DNA of 64,000 bases from Chromobotia macracanthus (lineage: Eukaryota > Chordata > Actinopteri > Cypriniformes > Botiidae), in NCBI GenBank assembly GCA_036877525.1, contig JAZGTH010000126.1, positions 124,001-188,000 of the forward strand, written 5' to 3'. The notes under the pieces are model-generated. The model was not told where the DNA came from and ran no database searches. It saw only the letters and a program-made list of their open reading frames with translations. Positions 1 through 13,700 of this stretch are shown here, one piece after another; the first letter of the stretch is position 1, and every line of letters starts with the position of its first letter. Position numbers and translations under genes: made by a program.

Positions 1-1580
1 TAACATAAGCCATCTTCTTACACCAGCACACATGCACCCACTTTTAAACACATCCTAAATTCAAAACTCTCTTTTCCTCTGTGTCTCAATGGGTCTGATT
101 TCCTTCCAGAAGTCAGATGTCAGCGTTCTGTTTTTTGTCGTCTGATTATGGAACAGCAAGCATTTAAAACCACTCCAAAGATGTCTGGAGGACAAAAGAG
201 ATGAGACACGAGAGATAGTCGAGTGTCGTGCAATCACACCGCAGTGTCAAAAATGCTTTTATGCTCATATATTACATTTACTTTTCTTTCTTTTAATGGG
301 CAACCTTGAGCAAGACAACAGATCTGTCAGCAGTGAAACCAAAAATCAAATCCACACTCATATTCTGGACGCTGCTGTGTGAGTCATTACAAGCTGCTTT
401 GTAAATGCACAATTACATTTTTTATTTTAGTCACTGCAGTCAATTATGAAACAAGCACAAACTATAAGAACTGTTAATAAGAACTAACAAGAGGACAGCT
501 GATGATTATGTGCGTAATTAAGAAATGAATTCTCTGAACTGAATCTGCAATTCTAAGGCTTCATTATGTAAATGTGTTGGATATGAAGTGAGGAAATTAG
601 GACAAACAACTCATTAATGTTGCCCACGAGAACCGTTTTCTAAAAGAACATTCTGGGTATTAAAACAGAAAATAATTTCAGCTCATCTCACAGTGAAAAC
701 AAATACAAATCATAATACAGTATCAACGGACATTTTAAGGGTTTAACTGCAGAATCATGACACTTTTCACAGGCAACAATTAAAAAATGTTTTTGTTATT
801 TGTGTTTTGTTGTCATTTATAATAACTCCTCAGTAATAAAATGTGTTATCTGAGCCGTAAGCTTGTCTCTTTAAATTTTTATTGGCAGGTGTTATCAGTT
901 TTATCTGGTCGTGACAGGAAGTAGCTGGATGTTAATAAACATGTTATGTTTTGTGGCTATTTTGTGTGCTTTAATGTTTGTATTTGTGTATTTAAAATAA
1001 AAATCCTGTACAGTCCCTTGTCTCATTGTAAGCGCATTACTGTAAGTGTGATTTTTGTGTGTTTTGGCAAAGTCAGACTGATTTTTTATGGTTATGAACA
1101 GCATGTCACAGAGGTAATTCTGTGCTGGCCAGTCCAGTGTTCAGTCTGTCTGTGTGGGATTCAGTCACATGGACACAGAGGTACACAGAGACCCAGTTCA
1201 GTGTTTGTCACTGTTTTCTGGCAGAATGTGTAAGTCACAGAGTTGTTTAATCTCTGACCAATCAGAGCAGAGCAGCGGGAGAATCTCTCACACTTACTGC
1301 TTGTGTTTGGCTGCTGTCCAGGGTGCTGAAATCACATAATGACGTTCACACGAACGATTTCCTGCCTCACACACACTGTTAACTGAAATATAACCCTGCC
1401 TAAAGGGTTCAACGGAACTAGAAAACCTTATTTTCCTATTTAATCTCTGTCAGTGAGGGTTCAACGTAACACTTCTCACTGGTCTCATGATCATGTTGTG
1501 TATGACAGTGTGTAAACAGCTGGTGATGGTGTTGATCAGCAGTACTCAGTGATACTGATCACTGTATCACTTCTGAAGGA
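1..1580. other. No gene recognised
   Basis: AT-rich sequence with only short open frames in all six frames. I see no splice-bounded conserved coding segment and no recognisable repeat family. It could be intergenic DNA or intron of a gene lying outside the window. Confidence 0.5.
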
Positions 1581-1599
1581 CTACATCTGACCCTTCACT

Positions 1600-1894
1600 A
1601 ATGAACCATGTGTCTGCATACTAATGAGAGACCAGAGCAGAGCTCCATACAACACACACTCACTCACAACACACACACAACACACACACACATACTCACT
1701 CACACACACACACAACACACACAACATGTGTCTGCATATTAATGAAAGGAGACCAGAGCAGAGCTCCATACAACACACACACACAACACACACACAACAC
1801 ACACATACTCACACACACACACACACAACACACACAACATGTGTCTGCATACTAATGAGAGGAGACCAGAGCAGAGCTCCATACAACACACACT

Positions 1895-1930
<36 letters not shown>

Positions 1931-2165
1931 ACACACACACACATAATTCACACACACAACACAACACACACACTCACTAACACACACAACGTGTCTGCAT
2001 ACTAATGAGAGGAGACCAGAGCAGAGCTGTATACAACACACACTCACTCACACAAACATATTCACACACACAACACACACACTCACATACACAACATACA
2101 CACAAACACTCACACATATACATACACATGAACACACACATATACACATACAAACACACTCTCTC
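1600..2165. repeat. Composite minisatellite with CA microsatellites
   Basis: A unit of about 45 bp containing TCTGCATACTAATGAGAG and AGACCAGAGCAGAGCT recurs about four times (near 1612, 1731, 1843 and 1993). The copies are separated by (CA)n tracts of different length, giving a period of roughly 110-150 bp. The Cys/Val- and His/Thr-rich open frames here are by-products of the CA repeat. Confidence 0.85.
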
Positions 2166-2451
2166 TGCCTCCAGGCTGCTCACTGTGTAAAATTCAAAGC
2201 AGGTGAGCAGCAGACCCCACACTAAACGTATTCACCCAGCATGTGACGCACATCAGAGAGAGAGAGCGATTGAGTGGGCAAGAGAAAGAGAGAGAGAGAT
2301 AGAGAGCAGGACGCTGCTTTGTGACAGGAGGAGGAGACGAATGGAAATAGAGAGACACTGTTAAAGCCATGAAACAGGAGACAGAGCACAGGAGGTCATT
2401 TAAAGTGATCGATTACACGCAAAGCAGTGTGTACACCTGCCCCTCATAAAC

Positions 2452-2695
2452 AACACCAAACATCAGATCACTGCCTTAACACATAAACCCAAACTAAACC
2501 AAACATCAGACCCGATTCTCCCTGATCACTGCCTAGACACATAAACCCAAACTAAACCAAACATCAGATCACTGCCTTAACACATAAACCCAAACTAAAC
2601 CAAACATCAGCCCATTCTCCTGATCACTGCCTTAAACAAAACCCAAATAAACCAAACAAACAGCCTTAACACATAAACCAAACAAAAATCAGAAT
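2452..2695. repeat. Degenerate A/C-rich tandem repeat
   Basis: About five decaying copies of a 45-75 bp unit built around CTTAACACATAAACCC and AACCAAACATCAG. Later copies lose blocks, which suggests slippage. Confidence 0.75.
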
Positions 2696-3011
2696 TCTCC
2701 TCTTACAGATCTGATGATTGAACGCCTGTTCGTGTTGATTTTAAGGCATTAGGTCACAGCTACAGGCTGCAGTCGTGTAAGTCCAGCTTCTGTTTACTTA
2801 CTGTAAATGCAGATATCTGTTTGTTAAGCTTACTTTGCCTCTTTGGACCATTACAGTGTCTTACATTTCTCTATGAGTCCTGCATCTCCTCCTAACACTG
2901 TTTCTGCCAAAAGCAGCATTGTTTAGTAAAGCAGTGAGCTGTCTGTGTGTCCTCAGCTCTGTGACTGGTCTGTCCTGACAGCTCTGTCATGTATAACACA
3001 GACTGTGTTTC

Positions 3012-3013
<2 letters not shown>

Positions 3014-3062
<49 letters not shown>

Positions 3063-3093
3063 TGGGGAGTGTGTGTGTGTGTGTGTGTGTTTG

Positions 3094-3130
<37 letters not shown>
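3014..3130. repeat. Poly-T tract followed by (GT)n microsatellite
   Basis: An uninterrupted T run of about 36 bases is followed by roughly 80 bp of interrupted GT repeat. Length is probably unreliable in the assembly. Confidence 0.9.
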
Positions 3131-3132
<2 letters not shown>

Positions 3133-3599
3133 CACAGACTGACCTCAGCTGTCATTTCCAGCTCATGGAGTCCCCTGTTCTCAGAACAGATCTTCAATGG
3201 AGCTCCAGTGGGGGATGAAATCATGCCGTGAGTTTTGTTGTTACGTGTCTTTGAGAGTTTGAGAGTTGTGGTTTTTGAGGACATTTACAATCACAGGTTT
3301 ATGTTCTGGGACATATTCACACAGCATATTCTCTACCTCCAAAAATTCTCATTAATGTTAATATTGTGTATATTTAGAGTGTTGTGTAGATTTAAAGAAA
3401 CACAATTCAACTGTAAACATAAAACTTCAGTCATTTGCACTACAGACATACATGATACCTCAAATCTGTTGAGCAAAAGTGACCTTTTACTTTTCTAAAT
3501 GATTGTAGCTTGCTCATAAAACAGACAAAATAACATACACATACACTAATGCAGAGAATACGCCATATCTGGAGAACAGAATATTATCGGGAGGGGTCA

Positions 3600-3715
3600 T
3601 TTTACTTCAGCCAGTAAGAAACTACCCAGACCCCTAAACCAACTTAACAACTACATAGCAACACCCTGGCAACCACCCTCAACAATGTAGTTTTTTATCT
3701 AGCACCCTAGCAGTG
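3600..3715. repeat. Interspersed 'CATAGCAACACCCTGGCAACC' repeat relic
   Basis: Contains ACTACATAGCAACACC and CTGGCAACCACC. Related sequence recurs at 23400-23545 (spag9 intron) and 46185-46260 (hagh intron 4), so this is a dispersed family in this genome. The class is unknown to me. Confidence 0.55.
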
Positions 3716-5140
3716 AGTTTTGCACAGACACAAACGTCTCACATTTTCTTAAAAAAAGCCAAAATATGGTTTCATCAAACAAACTTTCTATATCTGTGAC
3801 TTCATTGTTAGGCTAGAACTTGTATTTCTGACCTGTTAACATGGACCGCATCTGCTGGGAGTCCGTGTCAGGTTTTGTTTCAGAGACTGTCTGGGCCTCT
3901 CTTGTTCTAGTTTTGTGCTTTGTGGGCCCCTCTGTGGTTATGAGCTCTGTTCTCTAAGCTTTTCCCCAGAGACTGTCAGGATAAATTTAGGGGCGCTTTT
4001 GTGAGCCGAGCAAAAAAAACATGCTGAGTACACACACACACACTTTCTGCCTGTAACTGCAGGACTGGAGTGCAGTGCAGGGATATTAAAAATCCTGAAT
4101 CACTCCAGCTTTCAGAGGCCTGATAAATTACAGACAAACAGACGGGCAGAAAGGTCAACGGAGGGACGGTAATGAGAAGCAGAACAGACAAACCAACTGA
4201 CTGAGAATTTACATTCACTTCATTTACAAACACTGAGAGAACAGAAAACCTCATAAGACTTTGCGTCTGGATGAATTCAGCTTCATCATCTCAGATGTTT
4301 CTCCTGAGGAGAAATAAAACAGACACAAATGAGTCGGCAAACTAATCTATCAGCATACAGTAAGAGTGTAACAGCTTTCAAAATAATGTGGAGAGTAAGA
4401 CAATTTCAGACTCGTATCATAAAACAACTCCAGCATAGTCTTTTAATGTCATTGTATGAAGAAACCACCGAGATATTAAAAACACTGACGTTTGTGATTT
4501 TTCTTTCTTATACTTGCACATTTCTAGAGTGAGAACAGATGTAACCGCCGCACATCTGATGATAAACACACACTGAGGGTCCCTCACTCGAGCTGTTGTG
4601 TGTGTATAAATAAACAGATAATGACGCACTGCGAGACCTTCACGCTTCACACACGTGCACAAACCCTCACCTAAATATACATCACAACACGAGGTCAGCA
4701 GAAGAGATGAATGTTTAGAAGATGAAGGGACCGAGATGAAGGATGTCCCCCCTGATCCTGTTTCAGACTTTACAAGCTCCTGAGTCCACACTGCAAGAGA
4801 CTGAAGTCTAACACATTAAAAGATTATAAATCCCACATACAAACTTCAATGCAATTCCTCCCTGAGCGTGAGAAAGTGTGAAATGATCTAGTAACTGTGC
4901 ATGTACAGCAGGAAGAGAAACAAGCTGAAAATATTCAGAGATCAAAACTGTAAACAAACATAATACATAATACATAATAAAAAACATCATTCTAATACAT
5001 ATGCAACATTATGTCTAATACATTCATACTTATATGAATGTTATATTTATGATATACATATAAATATCCCTTTAAAAGCATAACAAATATTATAATTGAT
5101 TTTGTAAGTGGAAGGCAATAACATGATTTATGGACTTACG

Positions 5141-5235
5141 TGACGTGATGACGTAAACGCGCACACGTCACAGTGAGAGCAGCTGCACGTCTGACGTCAC
5201 TGTGTGAGAAACAGCGCAGTGCTGCCACCTGCTGG
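5141..5235. promoter_or_regulatory. CRE cluster next to a CTCF-like site
   Basis: TGACGTGA at 5141, TGACGTAA at 5149 and the perfect palindrome TGACGTCA at 5192 lie within 60 bp, in a locally GC-richer patch. GCCACCTGCTGG at 5224-5235 fits the CTCF core written in reverse (GCCMYCTRSTGG). No adjacent exon was found, so this may be a distal element or the promoter of a gene I cannot see. Confidence 0.45.
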
Positions 5236-5369
5236 TGCGAACAATAATATTTATAATAACATTGTGTACCGTATTTAAAGTTGTTCTGTATTATGTATTA
5301 TTTGTTATCCCTATACTGTTGTCTTATTACTATTCTGCTGTGCGTGATAAAATTCATTATTATTTATTG

Positions 5370-5465
5370 TTATGATTTAATTTTCTGTAAACCTGCTTTG
5401 CAACCATGCCAAACTGTGAAAAGTGCTGAGAAAGGCCTTTAGAAATACACTTGAATTGAATTTTC
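5370..5465. repeat. Probable interspersed-repeat 3' tail
   Basis: The segment ending AATACACTTGAATTGAATTT resembles a teleost dispersed-repeat tail (TGTAAA..TGTGAAAAGTGCT..TTGAATTGAAT) that I recognise from memory. Family not assigned. Confidence 0.35.
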
Positions 5466-5849
5466 ATCATGGAGATTGTTGTCGTGTTCCCTCAATCCCC
5501 AAAAATGTCAGTACCCACATTAAATACGCTGGCACATTGATTTCTGTTGCTGAAAGCGTTCATATACATTTCAGTTTAATAATAATGTTCAGCTGATTAT
5601 TTGTCTCATTCATTCTTCAGCATTTTCAGACCTGCCGTGTGTCGCAGCAGACACAGATGTCAGATTTCACACAAACACACAATCTGGTGCCAGATTTGAG
5701 ATGTGGAGAATAAGATTGTGTGTGAACACATTTCTGTCCGTTCTGCACACTGTTGTTTGACTTCTGAGGGCTTGAATATAAAACACAAGCCCGTAAATCA
5801 AGACAGAATTGATATTTTATGTGAACCGTTCCTTTAGTCTCATGAAACC

Positions 5850-7787
5850 ACCCTTTTTATTTCTACAAGTTACAAAGTATGTAGAGCACTGTTAACAAAT
5901 GAACTGCCAGTCTGCAGTTTTAACAAACATCTGTAAATTCATTTCTGGATGACGTTTAGGGAAACAAACCAAGTCCATTGCTGTGAACAAGACAAACTTC
6001 TTCCACTTTGTGATTACTGTAAAAACAAGTTTCAAAAACCCTGTCAGAATACATGTGAATATCTGAAGCGTATCTGAAAAAAAACAACAACAACGAAAGT
6101 CAATTCCCCATGAAACTGAGTTTAATAGTTTAAAAATAAGGCTATGATGCAGTTTAGCAAAACCTTTGACAAAAACAGTTATGACAAGCTGTGACACGCA
6201 CAGCCAGTCCTGTAAGAATTAAGAGATACAGAGACTGAAACACACACACACTCATTTACACAAGTGCAGTAACATTTCTACAACACTCAGACACACACTC
6301 ACATATGCACACACAAGCACCCATAACAGGGCGATAAACACAGACATCTGAACAAACTGCAGTGTACTTTAAAAAAACATGCATAGCTTAAGATAATGAA
6401 TGTGTTGATCTCAAATGATCCAGAGTTTATATACTGTAAAATACTGCCAACAATATTAGTCTGTTCCTTCAGGACAAAAACAGATAATCGTGATTTAAAG
6501 GTGCCAGATTCATTAGAAATAATATTGGTCTTGTTAACAGATGTGTAAAAACTTACATTCTGAACTACAAAGTTCCTTTTAAAAACATAAATACTGGATG
6601 GAATGGCAACAACACTGATATAAAATTCCCTTTATGTGTCAGAATTCCAAAGAAGAGAAAAGGACAAAAAATTCCTGCCTTTACACATGAAATTCAAATA
6701 TAATGTTGCATTTGTTTACAGACATCAAGATACAGATTAAAGTGTCGCACAGACGAGATGCAAAAGAAGCGCAAAACTCCGACTAGAGTTAACAAACTAA
6801 AATGAATTAAAAATCACATACACGCTGGAAGCCAGATCCTGGAGCAGTTAAACATACAATACAGACAAAACCAACACTGTCATCTGAATGCAAAAACAAA
6901 ACAAACAAAATATTAAACACAAGAAATACAAATACTTTATTATACAATCCCTGTCATTTTAATTTCATGTTATTTTGTCCTTCATTTGTCATCTTAAGAT
7001 AATCAAATAACATTAAAAGCCTCAGCCGTGTGAAATGTTATATTACTAGGCTGTTTAATATCTGTTAGGTCTATTTGTTTGACTTTTTCATCCTTTGCAA
7101 AAGGGAAGGAATTCTCAGCTTAAAAAAAAAATTATATGTTGCTCCTTCTAGATGTTAGTTCATTTTTAAAGTGTCTGTCACTGTCTGTAAAGTGCCAGCG
7201 AGCTCTAGCATTAGTGAAGATCTTTCTGGAGCTCCAGATCTGTGTAGGAACGTTACAGGTGCATGCGAGAAACGAACAAGATCTACGCCGTACAGAGTAA
7301 AAACAGCTCTCTGAGTTTCTTTATGTATGAACTACACAATGCTACCAACTGCTATAGTGCTCAAAACACGGCTTCATCTCTCCACCTTCAGCTGAGAAAC
7401 AACAAAATACAAAACATATCTAAAGCAGCTACCGTAAAAAAAGATAAAACATGTTCATAAAATGACACACTTCAGTTGTAAACACTTCTTGACTGTACAC
7501 GCTCGCTCTGAAACGGTAAACGTTCGTGATACAGCTGTGGGGAGTTTCGCTTTGTTCCTTCATTTCAGCACTGATTTCTGTTCACTAAACCTTATCATGT
7601 ATAAATGCAGAGTCGCTCTAAAACAAAACAATTAAATAAACATTGAACCACAAATATTAAAGAACTCATTGTGATGTATCTGTTAGAAATAATACTGTTA
7701 TTAATATCTGTAATAGAGAGAAAATGGAAATGTGACATGGATCCAGGAGCGGAGTCCTCAGTTAAAGCCACAGCTGTGATTGGTCAG
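5850..7787 (-). other. spag9: Probable spag9 3' UTR and downstream DNA
   Basis: No coding exon is visible between the spag9 stop codon (7788-7790) and about 5850. The DNA is AT-rich, and minus-strand AATAAA occurs near 5855 among other candidates, so a long 3' UTR is plausible. The true cleavage site cannot be fixed from sequence alone. Confidence 0.35.
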
Positions 7788-10700
7788 TCACTCGCTGCCC
7801 ACAGACACCTGCCAGACGATGAGATAACTGCGCTCAGGTCTGACAGGAGCTGACTGCAGCTTCAGAGTGCCTTCAACTGAGTCCTCATCATCATCTCGCC
7901 CTGCACCACCATCCTCATCACCTGACCGAGAGACAGAGAGAGAAAGAGTGAGACAAATATCAAACGTTAAAGTATTAAAAAGTTTGAATAACATTCATAA
8001 CAAACAAAAAATGTTTTAATACATCTACATTAAAATAGCTACGGACTGGACATTTCAATGTTCCTAGATTTTGATGTTATTGAAACATTCTTACAACTGA
8101 AAATTGTTCGCTGGATTGAGGAGACTGAGGCTTCTGGTGTCAGTAAACATTTCTCAGTGTAAGTTTAACCCACATTTATAACATTTGTCTGAGAGTTTTA
8201 AGCTAAAAATGATAAATATATATTTGTGACAACTAGTTTGTATTCTATTCTATTTATTTATCTTCTGTATATTCTGAGAATATATAGAGCAGTGCAATAT
8301 TATCAGTTATTGTTTCAATGCTCACATGAATTCAATAACATCAGCAGAAATGAAAAGTGCTTTCAGAGATCTGATGAAGGATTGTGAAAAGCAGAAGTTC
8401 AATTGGACTTCATGTCGTCAGGAAAAATTAACTAACATTGCTTTGCTCTCAGCTTTAAAAATCAAAAGACCACATGCTGCTTATGATCAGATCTCTTCTA
8501 TCACAGATCTCACCCATTCTGAAGTCAATGTATCCCTCTCCTCCGCTCGTGACCAGCATGTTCCTGCCATCTGAAGCTGGAGTTTCTGTGGAGTTCTCAG
8601 ATAAACCTTCAGCTCCCGGTACAATAACCTGACCTGAAGCAGAACATACAGAAGATACCAGAGTTTCATTCAGTCATTATAACACACAGCAGAAATAAAC
8701 AGAAATCAACACCGCTGAAGATGTTCTTCTCTGCAGCAGTAATCTTCTATCTTCTGATGTAGAGTGTCATTATCATTACATAATATTCTGTGCCATTGTA
8801 ACTACCTGTTATCAAGGTGATTTTTACTGTATGAAGTCAGTTCTCATCAGGTTCACACAGGTGTAGTTCATCACATTAACCATGAACATGTCGTACCTGG
8901 AACTGCAACGAAGAATTTTACAGCATCTCTGTGGCCGTGGAAACAGAGCTGAGCGTGTGCCATGGAGCAGTACGGGACGTACGAGCCCGCGCGCCACGGC
9001 GTCCACCGTTTCATCCCCGTACACCGAACCGCCCCGCCTGGACGACAGGCGATCGCCCCCACAGTCTTATGAGCTGCAGGACATCAAAGTGTGTTGAAAC
9101 ACGAGTGCTTCAAACAAACGCTGACATTTCTACCAGCTGACAAGATTCCTGTTTCATATTACAATTCAGTTTTATTTTACTAGAAACTGAACTCACAAAT
9201 AGCAGTTTGTAGTTGAACTAGAACAAAATTATATTCATCACAGAAAATTCTCTAACTTTTATGAATTTCAATGACTGCAACTAATAGGGAACATTCTTAG
9301 AACATTGTCTAACGCTCCCCTTAAAGTTCTCTCAAAGCTTTCAAAAAACATTCTTGCAGTAGAACGTTTTTCATGTTATGTAATGTTATATAACATATAA
9401 AAAACGTTATTTTTAAGTTGTTAATTGAATGTTTTAAAAATGTTACAGGATTAAAAGTTAATAACATTCTTACAACCAAACGGTCTAAAAAAAAATAGCC
9501 ATTTTGAACGCTCCTATAACGTTTTTAACCTTTTTGTTACTTGATGGAAACGTGAGAACAATGTTCTTACAACATGAAATTGTTAGTTGGGACTGTGGGA
9601 ATCCTGAACAAAGAAAAGACTGAACAGTCGCAGCATATTTTATGCAGCAAAGAAAAGCTTTTAGCAGATTCAAAGCAGGAATGTCTGGTTGCAGAATAAC
9701 AGGGTTGTGAGATCACTGCTAACATTATAACAAACTCTGGTTAGCTGCAGAATCACTCCAGAATCATCTCAAAAGATAAAGAGATGGAGAGGAAGAGAAA
9801 AAACAGAAACTGAAGAAACTTGCACGTGAAATACAGAACAAAGCTTAATGCGATACAAAGAAGCAGAGCGAGACAAATTCATCAGAAAATTATCAACCCA
9901 GCTAACAGAGAATGTTCTCAGAACGTAGGCTAACCTTCTAAAAAAGTTCTCTCAATGTTATCAAAAATGTTCCTGCAGTGACGTTAGTAGAACTTTATAA
10001 CTCTGTTTATTTCTTATATCAAAAACTTAAAAAATTAAGTTGTTAGTGCAACATACAAAAGTTTCAGATAAAAAAATGTTTGAATAACGTTCTTATATCC
10101 AAACAATAACGTTAATATAAGACATAAAAACTGACATTTTGATTGTTCTTAGAACTTTCACAATAACATTTTTAACGTTTTTGTAACAATGGAAATGTCA
10201 GGGAAACGTTCTCACAACCTAAAACTGTTAGCTGGGAACTTCCTGTTTCCCCCCACTCACCCCTCTGACCTAGAAATCCACACTGACTCACAGCTGTGAA
10301 GAGAGAGAGAGACAGGTGGAGATAAACAGAGAGAGAGAAGAACAAGAGAGACAGGAGGAGAGAAACAGAGAGAGGTGAAGAGACGGCACATATGAGTGAC
10401 ATCATATGAATGTGTGTTATATCATCTTACAGTCGGACAGAGGAATGGAGATGATGACACCATTTCCTGTTCCCACCCACAGCGCGTCACAGGAAACCAT
10501 CAGAGCCGTGATCCTCACGAAGGAGAAGCCCAGTTTCCTGTACCTGTCAAACAAGAGATTCATTCATCCGTCAGAGAACCTGATGTGTGCTGAGATCTGA
10601 CTCCAGACATCAGACGCCTGATTTATAAACACTGTTTGAATGCTTTAAATGAGATCAAATGCTTCTCAGGGTCATTCAGTTATACAGATAAAACAGAAAA

Positions 10701-13700
10701 GTTATACATTATTTTAATGGGTCATGAAGATATGAGACAATTCGATTTTTTGTTTTTATGTAAAATAACATACAGCAACACAGCTAACAATTATAGGTTG
10801 TAAGAACGTTTCACTAACATCGCTATTAAGCAACAATAATGTTAAAAGTATTATTTTGAAAGTTCTAGAACGTTCAAAACCTTTTCAGATGTTGTATTAA
10901 GGTTTGTTTGTTTGCTGGATTGTTTGATTATAAGAACGTTATTCAAACTTTTTTGTTTTTCAACACAGTCCACTAACTACTTAAGAATAATGTTTTTGAT
11001 TTATTTTGACTGATATATGTAACGTTAAAGGAAGTTCTACTAACATTACTGCAAGAATGTTTTATGATAACTAAGAGTACCTTTGGAGAACATTAGCCAA
11101 CATTTTGAGAATGTCTTCCCTGTTAGCTGGGAATAAATTCTAAGATTGCTTGGTCCTAAGAGACAACTGACCTCAGCAGTTGATATTAATCATATATCAT
11201 ACTGCAACATGTGTTAATTTGTCTCATGGCTCATAATGAAACTCTGGTGTTGTGTAAAGAGGCAGGTCGCTTCTAAACCCGGGGCAGACGGGATTCAGTC
11301 TCACCCAGCATCTTGCTGACGTATGGCTCTATGTCCACATCCTGCAGATGCTGGAAGGTGTGAGCGTGGAACAGGCGGAGGGTGGAGTCCAGACGGATTG
11401 ACACCCAAACACCGTCACCCACCCAGGCCAACTGCCGCACCTGACTCTCCTTACGCGGGTGAGCGTCAAAGACTTCTGCAGCACAATGACAAATACAGCA
11501 TGATCACCAGCCTGTAGCTTTCATGATGTGAGTACAGTAAGAATCACACACCTCTATTCTCATGGCTTTGGGCTGGATGACATAGACCCGGTTCCGGTAT
11601 CCGCACCAGACTTTATCATGAACCACCGTCATGCAGCGGATGGAGTGATGCGGCCGGCCCAGATCCAGCAGGTGATAGTTGCTCAAATCCCACTGGCTGT
11701 CTGTCATACAGCAGAAAGACTGTCACATGACTCAATGTGAAAGAGGAAGTTTTTTCTAATATATATAAATAAACTGACAGAGACTTACCGAGACCTCTGT
11801 GAAAGATGGCCAGTGTACCGTCAGCTAGAGCCACCAAGACACGACCTTGACATGTCTATGAAAACAACATATCACAACAACAGCAACACTGAATCACTGT
11901 TTGTCTTTTTATTTTACATCAACACTGAATTAAAGTGCTAATGTATATCTGCGTGCTAATGGTAAACTGTGTGAACTAATTGCATTACATTTTACCTACA
12001 TACAATGACATCCCAGCTAAAAGGAAACAATTCTCAGAATGTCAGCTAATGTTCTCTTAATGTTCTTTAACATTATCAAAAACGATCTTGCAGTAACGTC
12101 AGTTGAACCTTTTTAATGTTATATATCACATAAATCACAAATTTTACTCTTAAGTTGTTAGCAAAACATAAAAGAATTTAAAAAGGTCTGAATTACGTTC
12201 TTATAACCAAGTGATAATGCTAACACATCTAAAAACTGGATGTTATTTTGAATGTTCCTACAACATTCAAAATAACATTTTTATCGTTTCTGTTACTTAA
12301 TGGAAACATGGAAATGTTCTTACAACCTAAAATGGTTCGCTGGAATCCTACTGACAGACTGTGTGACATAAACATTGCAAATGTGTTCAGAAACAGGGCA
12401 GAATGAATAACTGATGAGTTTGTTTTATATAACTCCTCGAGTCATTCTGAACGTCACATTTCACTTACACAATATTTAAGATGGAATCTTTCAGTTTAAC
12501 AGCGTGAAGACATTTCCTCCAGCGGGCGACAGACGAGTGCACGTACAAACTACACAAAAACAGCAATGTTATTTAAAGAGCTGTTATATAATACAACATA
12601 ACTTTATGAGGTGCTGGTATCATGTACAGGTGTAGTAAGACTCTTAGAAGGTTTGTGGACATTTAACATCTCACCAGCCATTCTGAGCTCCCAGCCACAT
12701 GGTGGGCAGAGCGCTGCTCATGCGCTGGGTGTCCTCACCCACCGGATCTGTCTGTCCATCTGCAGAAGTCATATCACCGCTGTCCTTTTCCGATTCTCTG
12801 GGAAAAAAATTCAGAGCAGAGCTTCCATTCAAAACTGGATTCATATGAAGATGATCAGACACTGGAGGCCGATCTGAAAGCAAACCACATGCAGATGTTC
12901 ACCTCTGGTTCTCAGTTCCTGTGGAAGCTCCAGAAGATTCTGTTCCCATCGGGTCAGTGAACACGTGCTCAGTGTAGATTCCAGGTTGTTGATTGTTGTC
13001 CTGACCGGGGCTCTCCTGGTCTTCCTCAGTGGCCTCCATAGCTTCTTCTGCTGCTGGAACCACATCTTCACTGGAAGCTCTGGAGAGATCTGCTGCAAGC
13101 AGGACAGTACAAAGGAGTGGAGTCTGTTATCTCAGGCAGAACGCTTAACTTCTGAACTTCTCAACAAATAAAATAAGGTTAACAAATAATATTCTCTGGC
13201 CTTCAGACAGAATCATTTCCACGACTCTGAGGTCTGGTGTAAAACAGTGAGGCATTACTGATTTTTCAGGTGAAAGTTCTTACCACTGCCTTTGACAGGA
13301 CTTTGTTCTGCTGACTGCTGATTGGCTCCCGTCTGAGATTCTACGTTGGACTCCTCAGTGCTGCAGCCAATCACTGACACGCCACTCAACACACCCTCAC
13401 TACCCTGAGAGCTGCTACTGGCCAGAAAATCATTAGGTCCCGCCTCCAGGTCCTGAGGAACCTCCTCTCCTGCGGGATAGTCTGTCTCCAAAAGTCCTGA
13501 AAGAAAATAACAATATACAATATATACAACAAATACAATATATAACTTATATAAACATCTGTCTGTCTGTCTGTCTGTCCATTTATCCATTGTGCAGTAC
13601 AGAGCAGTACAGTAAAGGGTGGTGGATGTCTGACTGACCTGGTACACTGGCGATACACAGCACACATGAGTTACAGACGAGAAACTATCCAGCAGGTCGG

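Noticed and set aside
4417..4791. 124-codon minus-strand open frame
   Set aside because: No family similarity, splice sites or promoter; composition as background.
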